Numbered from the stretch's first letter, positions 25,669 through 35,896 are shown. The stretch: 64,000 nucleotides of DNA from JAKFXL01 sp947085765 (GCA_947085765.1 CAMTXZ010000031.1:57389-121388), one strand, 5' to 3'. Numbers and translations are program-made. Notes: a model not told the origin generated them from the sequence alone.

Positions 25669-27096
25669 AAAATGAATCGCGCGTTTATCCACTGCCAATG
25701 CGGCTTCGTGCATCGCCTCTGCCAGTGATGGATGGGCGTGAATGGTGCGGGCGATATCTTCGCTGCTGGCGGAGAACTCCATGGCCAGCACTGCTTCTGC
25801 AATCAACTCTGAGGCGTTTGGCCCCATGATGTGTACACCAAGAATGGTGTCGTCTTTGGCATCGCTAAGAATCTTAACCATGCCCACCATGTCGCCCATG
25901 GCGCGGGCGCGGCCGTTGGCCATGAAGGGGAATACCCCCTGTTTAAAACCGACGCCGGATTCGGTTAGCTCTTGTGATGTTTTGCCAACCCAGGCGATCT
26001 CGGGCCAGGTGTAGATGACCCAGGGGATAGTGTTGTAGTTGATGTGGCTGGCCTCTCCGGCGATATGTTCGGCGACGGAGACACCCTCTTCCGATGCCTT
26101 GTGGGCGAGCATCGGGCCACGTACCACATCACCTACGGCGTAGACATTGGGCACGTTGGTGCGGCAGCGTTCGTCCACCTCTATAAAACCACCATTGTCT
26201 AACGTTAGGCCAATGCCTGCGGCGTTTAATCCTTCGGTATTGGGTTTGCGGCCTGTGGCAACTAACACTCTGTCGAACTTGAGTTCCTGCTCACCCTTTT
26301 CATCTTCAATAGTGACAACGACATGGCGCGCGCTAGCCTTGGCTGATTTTGTTTTGGTATTGAGACGGATATCGAGCCCTTGTGCCCGCAGCTCTTTAAG
26401 TGCGGCATCGGCCAACTGTTTGTCGACGGCGGGCAGAAATTGATTACGTCGAATCAGCACAGTGACCTCGCTGCCCAGACGACTCCAGAGACTGCCCAGC
26501 TCCAGGCCGATTACACCACCACCAATCACGGCAAGACTCTTGGGCACTGCGCTGAAACTCAGGGCGCCGCTAGAGTCGACTATGCGGTCACCATCCAGCG
26601 GCAGCGATTCGACGCTGGCGGGCACGGAACCGGTGGCGATGATGATGTGGTCAGACTCGACCATCTGCGGCTTGGCTTTGCTTTTGCCTTTGCTGTGCGG
26701 GGTAAATTCGATCTGCCCTTCTCCCAGCAGTTTGCCGTGGCCCTGTAACCAGGTGACTCTGTTTTTCATGAAGAGCGCGGCGACACCGCCGGTAAGCCTT
26801 TTGACCACCTCGTCCTTGCGCACCATCATCTGCGCCACATCCAGCGTGGCGCCTTTGGTCATGATGCCGTGGTTGGCAAACTCATGTTGCAGGCGATGGT
26901 AGTGGTGCGAGGTATCAAGCAGCGCCTTGGAGGGGATGCAGCCAACGTTGAGACAGGTACCGCCCAGCGATGGTTTGTTATCCTGGTCGAGCCACATGTC
27001 GATGCAGGCGGTCTCCAGTCCCAACTGGGCGCAACGAATCGCGGCCACATAACCACCCGGTCCACCACCAATCACAACAACATCATAACGATCCAT
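25666..27096 (-). CDS. lpdA: Dihydrolipoyl dehydrogenase (E3)
   Basis: This 476-residue FAD enzyme reoxidises dihydrolipoamide in the 2-oxoglutarate dehydrogenase complex. FAD-binding GGGPGGYVAAIR is at residues 10-21, and the redox disulfide is in GGTCLNVGCIPSK (46-58). The NAD-binding GGGVIGLELGSLWSRLG is near 190, and the C-terminal dimer-interface catalytic HAHPSLAEAMHEA is near 455. It is the last gene of the sucA-sucB-lpdA set. Confidence 0.96.
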   Translation of the reverse strand: MDRYDVVVIGGGPGGYVAAIRCAQLGLETACIDMWLDQDNKPSLGGTCLNVGCIPSKALLDTSHHYHRLQHEFANHGIMTKGATLDVAQMMVRKDEVVKRLTGGVAALFMKNRVTWLQGHGKLLGEGQIEFTPHSKGKSKAKPQMVESDHIIIATGSVPASVESLPLDGDRIVDSSGALSFSAVPKSLAVIGGGVIGLELGSLWSRLGSEVTVLIRRNQFLPAVDKQLADAALKELRAQGLDIRLNTKTKSAKASARHVVVTIEDEKGEQELKFDRVLVATGRKPNTEGLNAAGIGLTLDNGGFIEVDERCRTNVPNVYAVGDVVRGPMLAHKASEEGVSVAEHIAGEASHINYNTIPWVIYTWPEIAWVGKTSQELTESGVGFKQGVFPFMANGRARAMGDMVGMVKILSDAKDDTILGVHIMGPNASELIAEAVLAMEFSASSEDIARTIHAHPSLAEAMHEAALAVDKRAIHF

Positions 27097-27180
27097 ACTT
27101 AAGCTCCTTGGCCACGCCCCGCTGTTATGGGTTACGCGCGGATGTTGATTGTTAACTGCCTCTGGTACGCATGGCGCACC

Positions 27181-28398
27181 CTACACCTGTAACAACATCC
27201 GCGCCGGGTCCTCCAGCACCTCTTTTACCTTCACCAGGAACGAGACCGCCTCGCGACCGTCGATGATGCGGTGGTCGTAGGAGATCGCCACATACATCAT
27301 GGGACGAGCGACGATCTGGCCATCCTCGACCACGGCACGCTGTTCGATCTTGTGCATGCCGAGGATCGCGCTCTGTGGTGGATTGAGGATCGGTGTTGAG
27401 AGCAGCGAACCGAAGGTGCCGCCGTTGGTGATACTGAAAGTACCGCCACTCAGATCCTCCATCGACAGCTTGCCTTCCCGCGCCTTGCCGGCAAAGTCAG
27501 TCACCGCCTGCTCCATCTCGGCTAGGCTGAGCTGATCGGCATCACGGATGATAGGCACTACCAGACCTCGCTCAGTACTCACCGCCACCCCCATGTCGAA
27601 ATAGCCGTGATAGATGATGTCGTTGCCATCGATGGAGGCGTTGACGGCAGGAAACTCTTTCAGCGCCTCGCAACACGCCTTGATAAAAAAGGACATGAAA
27701 CCAAGTTTAATGCCGTGTTTTTTCTGGAACTGCTCCTGATATTTGCTGCGCAGATCCATCACCGGTTGCATGTTGATCTCGTTAAAGGTGGTCAACATGG
27801 CGGTGGTATGTTGCGCTTCAAGCAGACGTTCGGCGATGCGGGTCCGCAGACGTGTCATTGGCACACGCTGTTCAGGACGGCCACCAGCGCCCACTACACT
27901 CGTAGAGATCGTAACGCTAGCGGCTGGCTGGCTGGCCTGTTCGAGATGTTTGATAACGTCGGCCTTGGTGAGTCGACCATCGCGGCCCGTCGCCCGGATA
28001 GTGGCCGGATCAAGCTTGCTCTCCACCACCAGTTTGCGCACGGCGGGACTGAGCTCCATGGCGGCTGCGGCCGGTTCTGCTACAGGGGCAGCGGCCACTT
28101 TTGGCGCTTCAGCTTCAGCCTTTGTTTCACTCGCAACCGCAGCAACAGCGGGCGCCTTGGCATCCGTGTCGATGATCGCAATCAGCTCACTGCTGGTGAC
28201 CACATCACCACTGTTTTTTTTGATCTCGGTCAGTTTGCCATCTTGTGGCGCCACCACTTCCAACATCACTTTGTCGGTTTCAAGATCGACCAGGTTCTCG
28301 TCACGATAGACGTAGTCGCCACTCTTTTTATGCCAGCGCGCCAGGGTGGCGTCGGGTATCGATTCAGACAGTACTGGCACTTTGACTTCAATCAGCAT
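27181..28398 (-). CDS. sucB: 2-oxoglutarate dehydrogenase E2, dihydrolipoyl succinyltransferase
   Basis: This protein is about 405 residues from the ATG at 28398, with GGGAG upstream; the longer frame adds an unlikely 14-residue leader. A lipoyl domain has the modified Lys in LETDKVMLEV (residue about 43). An Ala/Glu-rich linker, then an E3-binding domain (SPAVRKLVVESKLDPATIRATGRDGRLTK) and the acyltransferase domain follow. The active-site motif SYDHRIIDGREAV is near the end. The product is the core of the complex. Confidence 0.96.
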   Translation of the reverse strand: MLIEVKVPVLSESIPDATLARWHKKSGDYVYRDENLVDLETDKVMLEVVAPQDGKLTEIKKNSGDVVTSSELIAIIDTDAKAPAVAAVASETKAEAEAPKVAAAPVAEPAAAAMELSPAVRKLVVESKLDPATIRATGRDGRLTKADVIKHLEQASQPAASVTISTSVVGAGGRPEQRVPMTRLRTRIAERLLEAQHTTAMLTTFNEINMQPVMDLRSKYQEQFQKKHGIKLGFMSFFIKACCEALKEFPAVNASIDGNDIIYHGYFDMGVAVSTERGLVVPIIRDADQLSLAEMEQAVTDFAGKAREGKLSMEDLSGGTFSITNGGTFGSLLSTPILNPPQSAILGMHKIEQRAVVEDGQIVARPMMYVAISYDHRIIDGREAVSFLVKVKEVLEDPARMLLQV

Positions 28399-28460
28399 TG
28401 TTGGACTCCCTTTCAAGCAATTCTGTGCCGCATGCGGCATTGGACAAAATAGATTTCAAA

Positions 28461-31352
28461 TCAATTCACCGGGCGCAAGGTGCGCTGGTTGGGTTCGGCC
28501 TTGCCATTGAGTGCGGCATCGACCAGCGCGGCCTGCGCCAATTGATGCAACCGCAACAGCCCTTCGGCAGGCGCCGCGTACTCTGAACGGCCGGCATAGA
28601 AGATCTCCTGTTTGGCACTGGCCAGATCACGCAGACGTGAATGGATAAAGTACCAGGCGCCCTGATTTTTTGGCTCTTCCTGACACCAGACAATCTCGGT
28701 GGCCTTGCTGTAACGGGCAAAGACCTCAAGCAAGCGCTGCTCCGGAAAAGGATAGAGCTGTTCGATGCGCACAATCGCCACACCCTTGAGCGCCAGTTCA
28801 CGGCGTTTCTCCAGCAGATCAAAATAGACCTTGCCACTACAGACAACAATACGTTTAATCTGCGCGGGTTTGATTGTATCGATCTCGTCGATCACCACCT
28901 CAAACTGCCCTTCAGTAAGATCGTCCAGAGTCGACACCGAGAGTTTGTGGCGCAGCAGGCTCTTGGGCGACATGATGATCAGCGGTTTGCGGTAGGGGCG
29001 TATCACCTGACGCCGCAGCATGTGAAACATCTGCGCCGGGGTGGTGGGATAGACCACCTGCATGTTGTCTTCGGCGCAAAGTTGTAGATAACGTTCGAGG
29101 CGTGCTGAAGAGTGCTCCGGCCCCTGGCCGTCATAACCATGGGGCAGCATCATCACCAGGCCGCAAAGTCGTGCCCACTTCACCTCACCGGCACTGATAA
29201 ATTGATCGATCACCACCTGCGCGCCGTTGGCAAAATCACCAAACTGCGCCTCCCAGATCACCAGTGTCTCCGGTGAGGCGGTGGAGTAGCCATATTCAAA
29301 ACCAAGCACCGCCTCTTCCGACAACAGCGAGTCGATCACCCGGAAGTGGGCCTGATCCGGTCCCATATTTTGCAGCGGCACATAGGCACCGCGTTTCAGC
29401 TGGTTATGGAACACGGCATGACGATGGAAAAAAGTACCACGACCACTGTCCTGCCCCGTAAGGCGAATCGGATGTCCCTCCAGCAACAGACCACCATAGG
29501 CGACATTCTCGGCAAAGCCCCAATCCAGCGGCAGCTCACCAGCGGCCATTTTGCGCCGATCGGCAACAATCTTGGCCGCGCGTGAATGGAGCTCAAAACC
29601 CTCCGGCATGGTGGTAAGGGTCTCGGTGATCGCCTTGATACTCTCGAGAGAGAGTTGGGTTTTGCAGACATGGGTCCAGTGAATCTGTTTGTACGGACTC
29701 CAGTCAACCACAAACTCCTTCTCCGTCTCACTGGTGAGTTCACGCGATACCAGCTTGCCTGCATCCAGCATGGCGCGATAGTCGCGCAACATGGTATCGG
29801 CATCCTCCTGCGTCACCACCCCCTCAGCAATCAGGCGCTGAGTGTAGAGCTGCACGGTGGTGGGGTGTTTGCGAATCGCCTGATACATGATCGGCTGGGT
29901 CACGGCTGGCTCATCGGCCTCGTTGTGGCCGTGACGGCGATAACAGACCAGATCGATCACCACGTCACGTTTGTACTCCTGGCGATAGTCGAGCGCCAGC
30001 TGGGTGGCAAAGACCACCGCTTCGGGATCATCACTATTCACATGGAAGATCGGCGCCTGAATCATGCGCGCCACCTCGGTACAGTACATGGTGGAGCGGG
30101 CATCCAGCGGATTGCTGGTAGTAAAACCAATCTGGTTATTGATGATGATATGAACGGTGCCGCCGGTATTAAAACCGCGCGCCTGAGACATGTTCAACGT
30201 CTCCATCACCACCCCCTGGCCGGCAAAGGCGGCATCACCATGGATCAGGATCGGCAGCACCTGGCTGCCATCAAGATCGCGACGACGGTGCTGACGGGCA
30301 CGTACCGACCCCTCCACCACCGGATTTACAATCTCAAGATGGGAAGGGTTAAACGCCAGCGCCAGATGCACCACACCACCGGATGTTTTCATGTCGGAGG
30401 AGAACCCCTGGTGATATTTCACATCACCGCCACCGCCATTTTCAAGATCAAAAATCCCTTCAAACTCCTGAAACAGATGGGCCGGATTTTTACCCATGAT
30501 GTTGACCAGCACATTGAGTCGGCCACGATGGGCCATGCCGATCACTACCTCTTTAACCTTTTGACCACCGCCACGCCACGCCAACTCATCCAGCAGCGGG
30601 ATAAGGCTTTCACCACCCTCCAGTGAAAACCGTTTTTGGCCCACGTAACGGGTGTGCAGATACTGCTCCAACCCTTCGGCGGCGATCACTTTACGCAGCA
30701 GGTGGCAGCGATACTCGGGGGAAAATTTGGGCAAACAACGGGTGCTCTCCAGCTGTTGCTGAATCCAGCGCTTCTGCACCGTATCGGTAATGTGCATGTA
30801 CTCAGCACCAATGGAACCACAATAGGTCTCTTGCAGCTGCGTGAGGATATCGCGCAGTTTTGCCTGTGGCGAACCCACCAGAGAACCAGTGCTGAAGACG
30901 GTCTCCATATCCGCCTCCGTCAAGGCGTGATAGCTGGGATCAAGCTCCGACAGTGCCGTTGGCTCCTGCATCCCAAGCGGATCGAGACGCGCCTGCTGAT
31001 GGCCACGCACACGGTAGGCGTTGACCAGCTGCAATACCGCCACCTGTTTGCTCTCGCTCACGGCGACAGAACTATTGGCAGTGGTTGTGGAAAGCACCCG
31101 TTGGTGTTGCGCCAGTTTAATAAACTCGGCACGAATCGCAGTGTGATCGACATCAGTCGCAATCGGACCGGGGGCGCTCTGCAACTGTTTAAAATAGGCC
31201 TGCCATGTCGGCTCGACCAGCTCTGGATCTTCCAGATAACGCTGGTAGAGCTCTTCAATAAACGGCGCATTGCCGCCAAAGAGATGGCTCTGTTCTAAAA
31301 AGTGCTGGTAACGCTGTCCCTTTGAGTTGCTCTGGGAATTATCCTGGCTCAT
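28461..31352 (-). CDS. sucA: 2-oxoglutarate dehydrogenase E1
   Basis: This is a 963-residue thiamine diphosphate enzyme. The N-terminal segment FLEQSHLFGGNAPFIEELYQRYLEDPELV anchors it to E2. GMAHRGRLNVLVNIMGK, then GDAAFAGQGVVMETLNMS (thiamine diphosphate/Mg site) and the transketolase-type pyrimidine domain follow (LMLPHGYDGQGPEHSSARLER). The length is slightly above E. coli SucA (933). It is the first gene of the leftward sucA-sucB-lpdA run and follows glnB. Confidence 0.97.
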   Translation of the reverse strand: MSQDNSQSNSKGQRYQHFLEQSHLFGGNAPFIEELYQRYLEDPELVEPTWQAYFKQLQSAPGPIATDVDHTAIRAEFIKLAQHQRVLSTTTANSSVAVSESKQVAVLQLVNAYRVRGHQQARLDPLGMQEPTALSELDPSYHALTEADMETVFSTGSLVGSPQAKLRDILTQLQETYCGSIGAEYMHITDTVQKRWIQQQLESTRCLPKFSPEYRCHLLRKVIAAEGLEQYLHTRYVGQKRFSLEGGESLIPLLDELAWRGGGQKVKEVVIGMAHRGRLNVLVNIMGKNPAHLFQEFEGIFDLENGGGGDVKYHQGFSSDMKTSGGVVHLALAFNPSHLEIVNPVVEGSVRARQHRRRDLDGSQVLPILIHGDAAFAGQGVVMETLNMSQARGFNTGGTVHIIINNQIGFTTSNPLDARSTMYCTEVARMIQAPIFHVNSDDPEAVVFATQLALDYRQEYKRDVVIDLVCYRRHGHNEADEPAVTQPIMYQAIRKHPTTVQLYTQRLIAEGVVTQEDADTMLRDYRAMLDAGKLVSRELTSETEKEFVVDWSPYKQIHWTHVCKTQLSLESIKAITETLTTMPEGFELHSRAAKIVADRRKMAAGELPLDWGFAENVAYGGLLLEGHPIRLTGQDSGRGTFFHRHAVFHNQLKRGAYVPLQNMGPDQAHFRVIDSLLSEEAVLGFEYGYSTASPETLVIWEAQFGDFANGAQVVIDQFISAGEVKWARLCGLVMMLPHGYDGQGPEHSSARLERYLQLCAEDNMQVVYPTTPAQMFHMLRRQVIRPYRKPLIIMSPKSLLRHKLSVSTLDDLTEGQFEVVIDEIDTIKPAQIKRIVVCSGKVYFDLLEKRRELALKGVAIVRIEQLYPFPEQRLLEVFARYSKATEIVWCQEEPKNQGAWYFIHSRLRDLASAKQEIFYAGRSEYAAPAEGLLRLHQLAQAALVDAALNGKAEPNQRTLRPVN

Positions 31353-31565
31353 CCTTTACACGCCCATTTCTTGTTATTCCGTATAGAGTTATGTCGTCAA
31401 CGCCGACTAAAACTCAAGTATCAAGCGAATTTATTCTATCGCCCCGCCATCACGGCTCTGCCAAAACGTAGCAAACAATTTTTGCTGCGCTTAACGCTTA
31501 AACACAAAGGCCCGGAACCACGTTAGGAACCAGGCCTGCTCTACACTTTGCAACCCACACTACGC

Positions 31566-31904
31566 TCAAATAGCCGTGTCGTTCTCTTCACCGGTGCGGA
31601 TGCGCACCACCCGCTCGACTGTGGTGACAAAAATTTTGCCATCACCAATCTTGCCGGTCCGGGCCGCGGCAGCAATCACCTCAACACAGCGCTCCACCTG
31701 ATCATCCAGCACCACAATTTCAAGTTTCACCTTGGGCAGGAAGTCGACCACATACTCGGCACCACGGTAGAGTTCGGTATGACCCTTTTGGCGACCAAAG
31801 CCTTTAACCTCGGTGACGGTCATGCCGGTCACGCCAATCTCTGACAGCGCCTCACGCACATCGTCCAGCTTAAAGGGTTTTACTACTGCTTCTATTTTTT
31901 TCAT
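31566..31904 (-). CDS. glnB: PII nitrogen regulatory protein
   Basis: This 112-residue signal protein binds ATP/ADP and 2-oxoglutarate and controls glutamine synthetase and nitrogen regulation. The uridylylated Tyr51 lies in the T-loop sequence ELYRGAEYVVDF, and the TGKIGDGKIFV block and RIRTGE end are intact. The whole chain resembles E. coli GlnB more than GlnK. It lies between nadE and sucA on the same strand; no ammonium transporter gene is linked, which also argues for glnB. Confidence 0.95.
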   Translation of the reverse strand: MKKIEAVVKPFKLDDVREALSEIGVTGMTVTEVKGFGRQKGHTELYRGAEYVVDFLPKVKLEIVVLDDQVERCVEVIAAAARTGKIGDGKIFVTTVERVVRIRTGEENDTAI

Positions 31905-31979
31905 CTTATTGCTCTCACTAAATGTCTTTTTCTATTCTGCCACTATTGGGATGATTTTCCAGTGACCATTTGTCAATTA

Positions 31980-33596
31980 TCATTTAAAGGCAGAGGTAAT
32001 GGGGTAACGGCGATCACGGCCAAAGGCGCGGCGACTGATGCGCACCCCTGGCGGCGCCTGACGCCGTTTATATTCGTTAAGATTAACCAAATAAACAGCG
32101 CGGTTTACATCTGCCGCGTTGTAACCGGCGGCGATAATCTCTTCGCTGCACATGTCCTGTTCGATATACATCTCCAGAATCGGGTCGAGCACTGAATAGG
32201 GCGGCAGGCTATCTTCATCTTTCTGATCTGGCGCCAACTCTGCCGACGGTGGCCGCTCCAGCACCCGCTGCGGGATCACCGGCGAGATCGAATTACGGTA
32301 TTCACAAAGACGATAGACCAGTGTCTTGGGCACATCCTTGATCGGCGCATAACCACCCGCCATGTCACCGTACAGGGTGCAATACCCCACCGCCATCTCA
32401 CTCTTGTTGCCGGTGGTCAGCACGATCTTACGCTTCTTGTTGGAGATCGCCATCAGCAAAATACCGCGACAGCGGGCCTGAATATTCTCCTCGGTGGTAT
32501 CCCACGGTTTATCACCAAACTCATCTTTGAGCAGATCGAGAAAAGTATTAAAGGCCGGTTCGATCGGGATGGTGTGGCACTCGCTGCCGAGCGCCTGCGC
32601 CTCCAGCAACGCATCTTCCAGACTCATATCGGCGGTGTAGCGCGACGGCATGCGCACCCCCTCCACATGTTCGGCTCCGATAGCATCCGCAGCGATGGCC
32701 AGCACCAGTGCTGAATCGATGCCACCAGAGAGACCAATCACCGCGCCGTTAAAACCGTTTTTGTGAATGTAGTCACGGGTGCCCAGCACCAGCGCCTGGT
32801 AGATACTCGCCTCAACCGAGAATGGCTCCATCAACGTGGCGGGCAGCGGCTCAAGCTGCGCACCCAAGGTAAACTCCACCAGATAGAGTCCTTCAACACA
32901 CGCCTCGGCCCGTTGTGTCACTGTGCCATCGGCCGCCATCACAAACGACTGACCATCAAAGACCAGCTCATCCTGACCACCAACCAGATTGCAGTAGACA
33001 ATCGGCAGCGCCGCCTCTTGCAGACGCTCACGCATCGCCACCTCACGCTCCTGCCACTTGTTGATGTGGAACGGTGAGGCGTTGAGATTGAGCAACAGCT
33101 GCGCACCGGATGCAGCGGCCTGAGCCATCGCCCCAGGATGCCACATATCCTCGCAGACAGTCAGGCCGATACGCACACCCTTGCACTCAAAGACGCAGGC
33201 CTGATCACCCGCTGCGAAATAACGTTTTTCATCAAAGACGCTGTAGTTGGGTAGCTGCTGCTTGTGGTAAACAGCGCGAATCTCACCCTCCTGAATCAGC
33301 CCGGCACTATTGAACTGGTAGCCGCCAGCCACATCGGGATAACCAACCACCATCGCAATCCCCGTCACCTGTTTGAGCCGCGTCAACCCCTCACGAACAT
33401 AGCGTTGCAGGCCGGGGCGCAGCAGTAGATCTTCAGGCGGATAACCGGTGAGTGTCAGTTCGGGAAATAGAACAAGATCGGCGCGCAGCTCATCGCGGGC
33501 ACGCTGGGCAGCTTCAATAACTTTGGAGACATTACCGGCAACATCACCCACTTTGAAATTGTATTGGGCAATGGCGATTCGCAACAGATCAGGCAT
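31980..33596 (-). CDS. nadE: NAD+ synthase, glutamine-hydrolysing
   Basis: This 538-residue enzyme has an N-terminal carbon-nitrogen hydrolase domain (glutaminase, catalytic triad Glu in FPELTLTGYPPED, Lys, and the Cys in TVCEDMW). The C-terminal synthetase domain has the SGGIDSA pyrophosphate loop at about residue 290. It completes NAD+ synthesis from nicotinate-adenine dinucleotide. Adjacency to glnB is widespread, and PII control of NadE is known in some proteobacteria, so such control is plausible here. Confidence 0.95.
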   Translation of the reverse strand: MPDLLRIAIAQYNFKVGDVAGNVSKVIEAAQRARDELRADLVLFPELTLTGYPPEDLLLRPGLQRYVREGLTRLKQVTGIAMVVGYPDVAGGYQFNSAGLIQEGEIRAVYHKQQLPNYSVFDEKRYFAAGDQACVFECKGVRIGLTVCEDMWHPGAMAQAAASGAQLLLNLNASPFHINKWQEREVAMRERLQEAALPIVYCNLVGGQDELVFDGQSFVMAADGTVTQRAEACVEGLYLVEFTLGAQLEPLPATLMEPFSVEASIYQALVLGTRDYIHKNGFNGAVIGLSGGIDSALVLAIAADAIGAEHVEGVRMPSRYTADMSLEDALLEAQALGSECHTIPIEPAFNTFLDLLKDEFGDKPWDTTEENIQARCRGILLMAISNKKRKIVLTTGNKSEMAVGYCTLYGDMAGGYAPIKDVPKTLVYRLCEYRNSISPVIPQRVLERPPSAELAPDQKDEDSLPPYSVLDPILEMYIEQDMCSEEIIAAGYNAADVNRAVYLVNLNEYKRRQAPPGVRISRRAFGRDRRYPITSAFK

Positions 33597-33649
33597 GAGT
33601 GAAAGCTCTTCTTCAGATAGGGCGGATGGTGCCTAGTATACCCGCTCCT

Positions 33650-33677
33650 CCCCCTTCCGGCCGCTACCGAAAGGGGG
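33650..33677 (-). terminator. Weak hairpin between sucD and nadE
   Basis: ccccctt (33650-33656) pairs with aaggggg (33671-33677). On the reverse strand it is not followed by a clear T-run. It may attenuate transcription between sucD and nadE or protect the 3' end of the sucCD message. Confidence 0.35.
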
Positions 33678-33707
33678 ACGCTGCAACCATTTACCTACGG
33701 AACAACA

Positions 33708-34580
33708 TCAGCCCTGCAAGGCTGCCAGCATCCTGCTGCCAATCTCGGCAGGTGAGCGGACCACATAGGCGCCCGCTGCTTCAAGGGCCTTGAACTTCTC
33801 TTCCGCTGTACCCTTGCCACCGGCAATGATGGCGCCAGCGTGACCCATGCGTTTGCCAGGCGGCGCCGTGACACCGGCAATGTAAGCCACTACAGGCTTG
33901 GTGACATACTCTCTAATATATTCAGCGGCGGCCTCTTCGGCGGTACCACCGATCTCACCCACCATCACAATACCTTCGGTCTGTGGATCGTTCTGGAACA
34001 ACTCAAGGCAGTCGATGAAATCCATACCTTGGATTGGATCACCACCGATACCGATGCAAGTGCTCTGCCCCAGTCCGTTGTTGGTGGTCTGGAATACTGC
34101 CTCATAAGTGAGCGTGCCGGAGCGTGAGACGATGCCGATCTTGCCGGGCTTGTGGATGCTGCCCGGCATGATGCCGATCTTGCACTCACCGGGGGTGATC
34201 AGCCCCGGGCAGTTGGGGCCAATCAGGCGCACATCGCTGCCCGCCAGCGCATATTTCACCCTGAGCATATCCTGCACCGGAATCCCTTCGGTGATACATG
34301 CAATCACACTAATGCCCGCATCGGCCGCTTCCAAGATTGCATCGGCAGCAAAGGCCGCAGGCACGTAGATCATGGTGGCATCGGCACCAGTCTCACGCAC
34401 CGCATCGTGTACGGTATCAAATACGGGAAGGTTGAGGTGCCGCTGGCCACCCTTGCCCGGCGTGACACCACCGACCATCTTGGTGCCGTAAGCAATGCCC
34501 TGCTCAGAGTGAAACGTACCCTGCTTACCGGTGAATCCCTGGCAGATCACCTTGGTATTTTTGTTGATCAGAACCGCCAT
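33708..34580 (-). CDS. sucD: Succinyl-CoA synthetase, alpha subunit
   Basis: This 290-residue subunit makes succinate with substrate-level phosphorylation. The CoA-binding region is TGKQGTFHSEQ, and the phosphohistidine is in GHAGAIIAGGKGTAEEK. SRSGTLTYEAV is typical of the family. It starts 1 bp after the sucC stop, so translation is coupled. Confidence 0.97.
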   Translation of the reverse strand: MAVLINKNTKVICQGFTGKQGTFHSEQGIAYGTKMVGGVTPGKGGQRHLNLPVFDTVHDAVRETGADATMIYVPAAFAADAILEAADAGISVIACITEGIPVQDMLRVKYALAGSDVRLIGPNCPGLITPGECKIGIMPGSIHKPGKIGIVSRSGTLTYEAVFQTTNNGLGQSTCIGIGGDPIQGMDFIDCLELFQNDPQTEGIVMVGEIGGTAEEAAAEYIREYVTKPVVAYIAGVTAPPGKRMGHAGAIIAGGKGTAEEKFKALEAAGAYVVRSPAEIGSRMLAALQG

Positions 34581-34581
34581 C

Positions 34582-35751
34582 TCACTTCACTCCTTTGGAG
34601 GCTGCAACGGCCTTCTGCGCCGCATCGGTCAGATCCAGCGCGCTGGTGATCGCCAGACCGCTGTTATCCAGCAGTTCACGACCCAGTGCCGCATTGGTCC
34701 CTTCAAGACGCACGATCACCGGGATCGACACCCCAACCTCTTTCACTGCCGCGATGATGCCTTCGGCAATCAGGTTGCAACGCACAATGCCACCAAAGAT
34801 ATTGACCAACACCGCCTTCACTTTTTTGTCACCGAGGATCAGCTTAAACGCCTCTGCCACCTTCTCTGCCGTCGTACCACCACCAACATCAAGGAAGTTG
34901 GCAGGGAAGCCGCCATGCAGTTTGATCAGGTCCATGGTCGCCATCGCCAGACCGGCGCCGTTGACCATGCAGCCGATCTCGCCATCGAGCGTCACATAAT
35001 TAAGGCCATGTTTTTCGGCTTCGTGTTCGGTGGGGTCTTCCTGCGAGGAATCCTGCATCTCCGCCACATGCTTTTGTCGATACAGCGCGCTGCCATCAAT
35101 ACCAACCTTGGCATCCAGCGCCAGCAGCTCACCGGCCTTGGTGATTACCAGCGGATTGATCTCCACCATGCTGGCATCTTTTTCGGTAAACATTTTATAG
35201 AGTGACATGAGCAGCTTGGTCATCTGACCGGCCATCTCACCCGGCAGGCCGATACCAAAACTGATCTGGCGGCACTGGTAGGGCATCAGACCCACAGCGG
35301 GATCAACAACCACCTTGATCAGCGCCTCGGGCTGGTTAGCAGCTACCTCTTCGATATCCATGCCACCCATGGCCGAGGCCATCACCACAATACGTTCGCT
35401 GGCACGATCCACCAGCAGACTGACATACAGCTCTTTTTCAATATCGCAGAGTGACTCGATCAGTACGGTGTTGATTGGCAAACCCTTGGCGTCGGTCTGG
35501 TGTGTCACCAAGCGTGTACCAAAATAGCCCAGCGCAGCAGCCTTGAGTTCATTAACACTCTTGACCAGCTTCACGCCACCCGCCTTGCCACGACCACCGG
35601 CATGAACCTGCGCCTTGATCACCCAACCAGCACCACCCAGCGTTTTGGCGGCGGCCTCCACCTCGGCCACCGACTTGGCGGCGACACCTTTGAGTATCGG
35701 CACACCGTATTGCGAGAGGAGCTGTTTTGCTTGGTATTCGTGAAGATTCAT
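34582..35751 (-). CDS. sucC: Succinyl-CoA synthetase, beta subunit
   Basis: This 389-residue subunit has an ATP-grasp fold. MNLHEYQAKQLLSQYGVP at the N-terminus and VHAGGRGKAGGVK (nucleotide loop) are characteristic, as are GGGTTAEKVAEAFKLIL and the final FGGIVRCNLIAEGII region. It is the first gene of sucC-sucD. The set sucCD, nadE, glnB, sucAB, lpdA all runs leftward, placing consecutive TCA-cycle enzymes around the nitrogen sensor. Confidence 0.97.
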   Translation of the reverse strand: MNLHEYQAKQLLSQYGVPILKGVAAKSVAEVEAAAKTLGGAGWVIKAQVHAGGRGKAGGVKLVKSVNELKAAALGYFGTRLVTHQTDAKGLPINTVLIESLCDIEKELYVSLLVDRASERIVVMASAMGGMDIEEVAANQPEALIKVVVDPAVGLMPYQCRQISFGIGLPGEMAGQMTKLLMSLYKMFTEKDASMVEINPLVITKAGELLALDAKVGIDGSALYRQKHVAEMQDSSQEDPTEHEAEKHGLNYVTLDGEIGCMVNGAGLAMATMDLIKLHGGFPANFLDVGGGTTAEKVAEAFKLILGDKKVKAVLVNIFGGIVRCNLIAEGIIAAVKEVGVSIPVIVRLEGTNAALGRELLDNSGLAITSALDLTDAAQKAVAASKGVK

Positions 35752-35865
35752 GCTGGCATCCTTCGCCTGAGCTGTGAGTTAATGCCCACTTTTTTGGGCC
35801 TGAGCAACCATGCTATCGACCGCTACTGACAGAGCCTTACCTTTTGATTTTGATCCCAATCGCAA

Positions 35866-35896
35866 AGCACCCCCCTCTCGCCGAGAGGGGGGTGCT
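35866..35896 (-). terminator. Perfect 15 bp-arm hairpin downstream of ssb
   Basis: agcacccccctctcg pairs perfectly with cgagaggggggtgct around one base. It lies between the ssb stop (35933) and the sucC start (35751). On the reverse strand only a short T stretch follows, so termination could be Rho-independent but weak. The size and symmetry favour an RNA structure rather than chance. Confidence 0.65.

Noticed and set aside
29586..30626. Forward frame of about 346 residues inside sucA
   Set aside because: It is antisense to the intact 2-oxoglutarate dehydrogenase gene and has no recognisable domain; a GC-content shadow.
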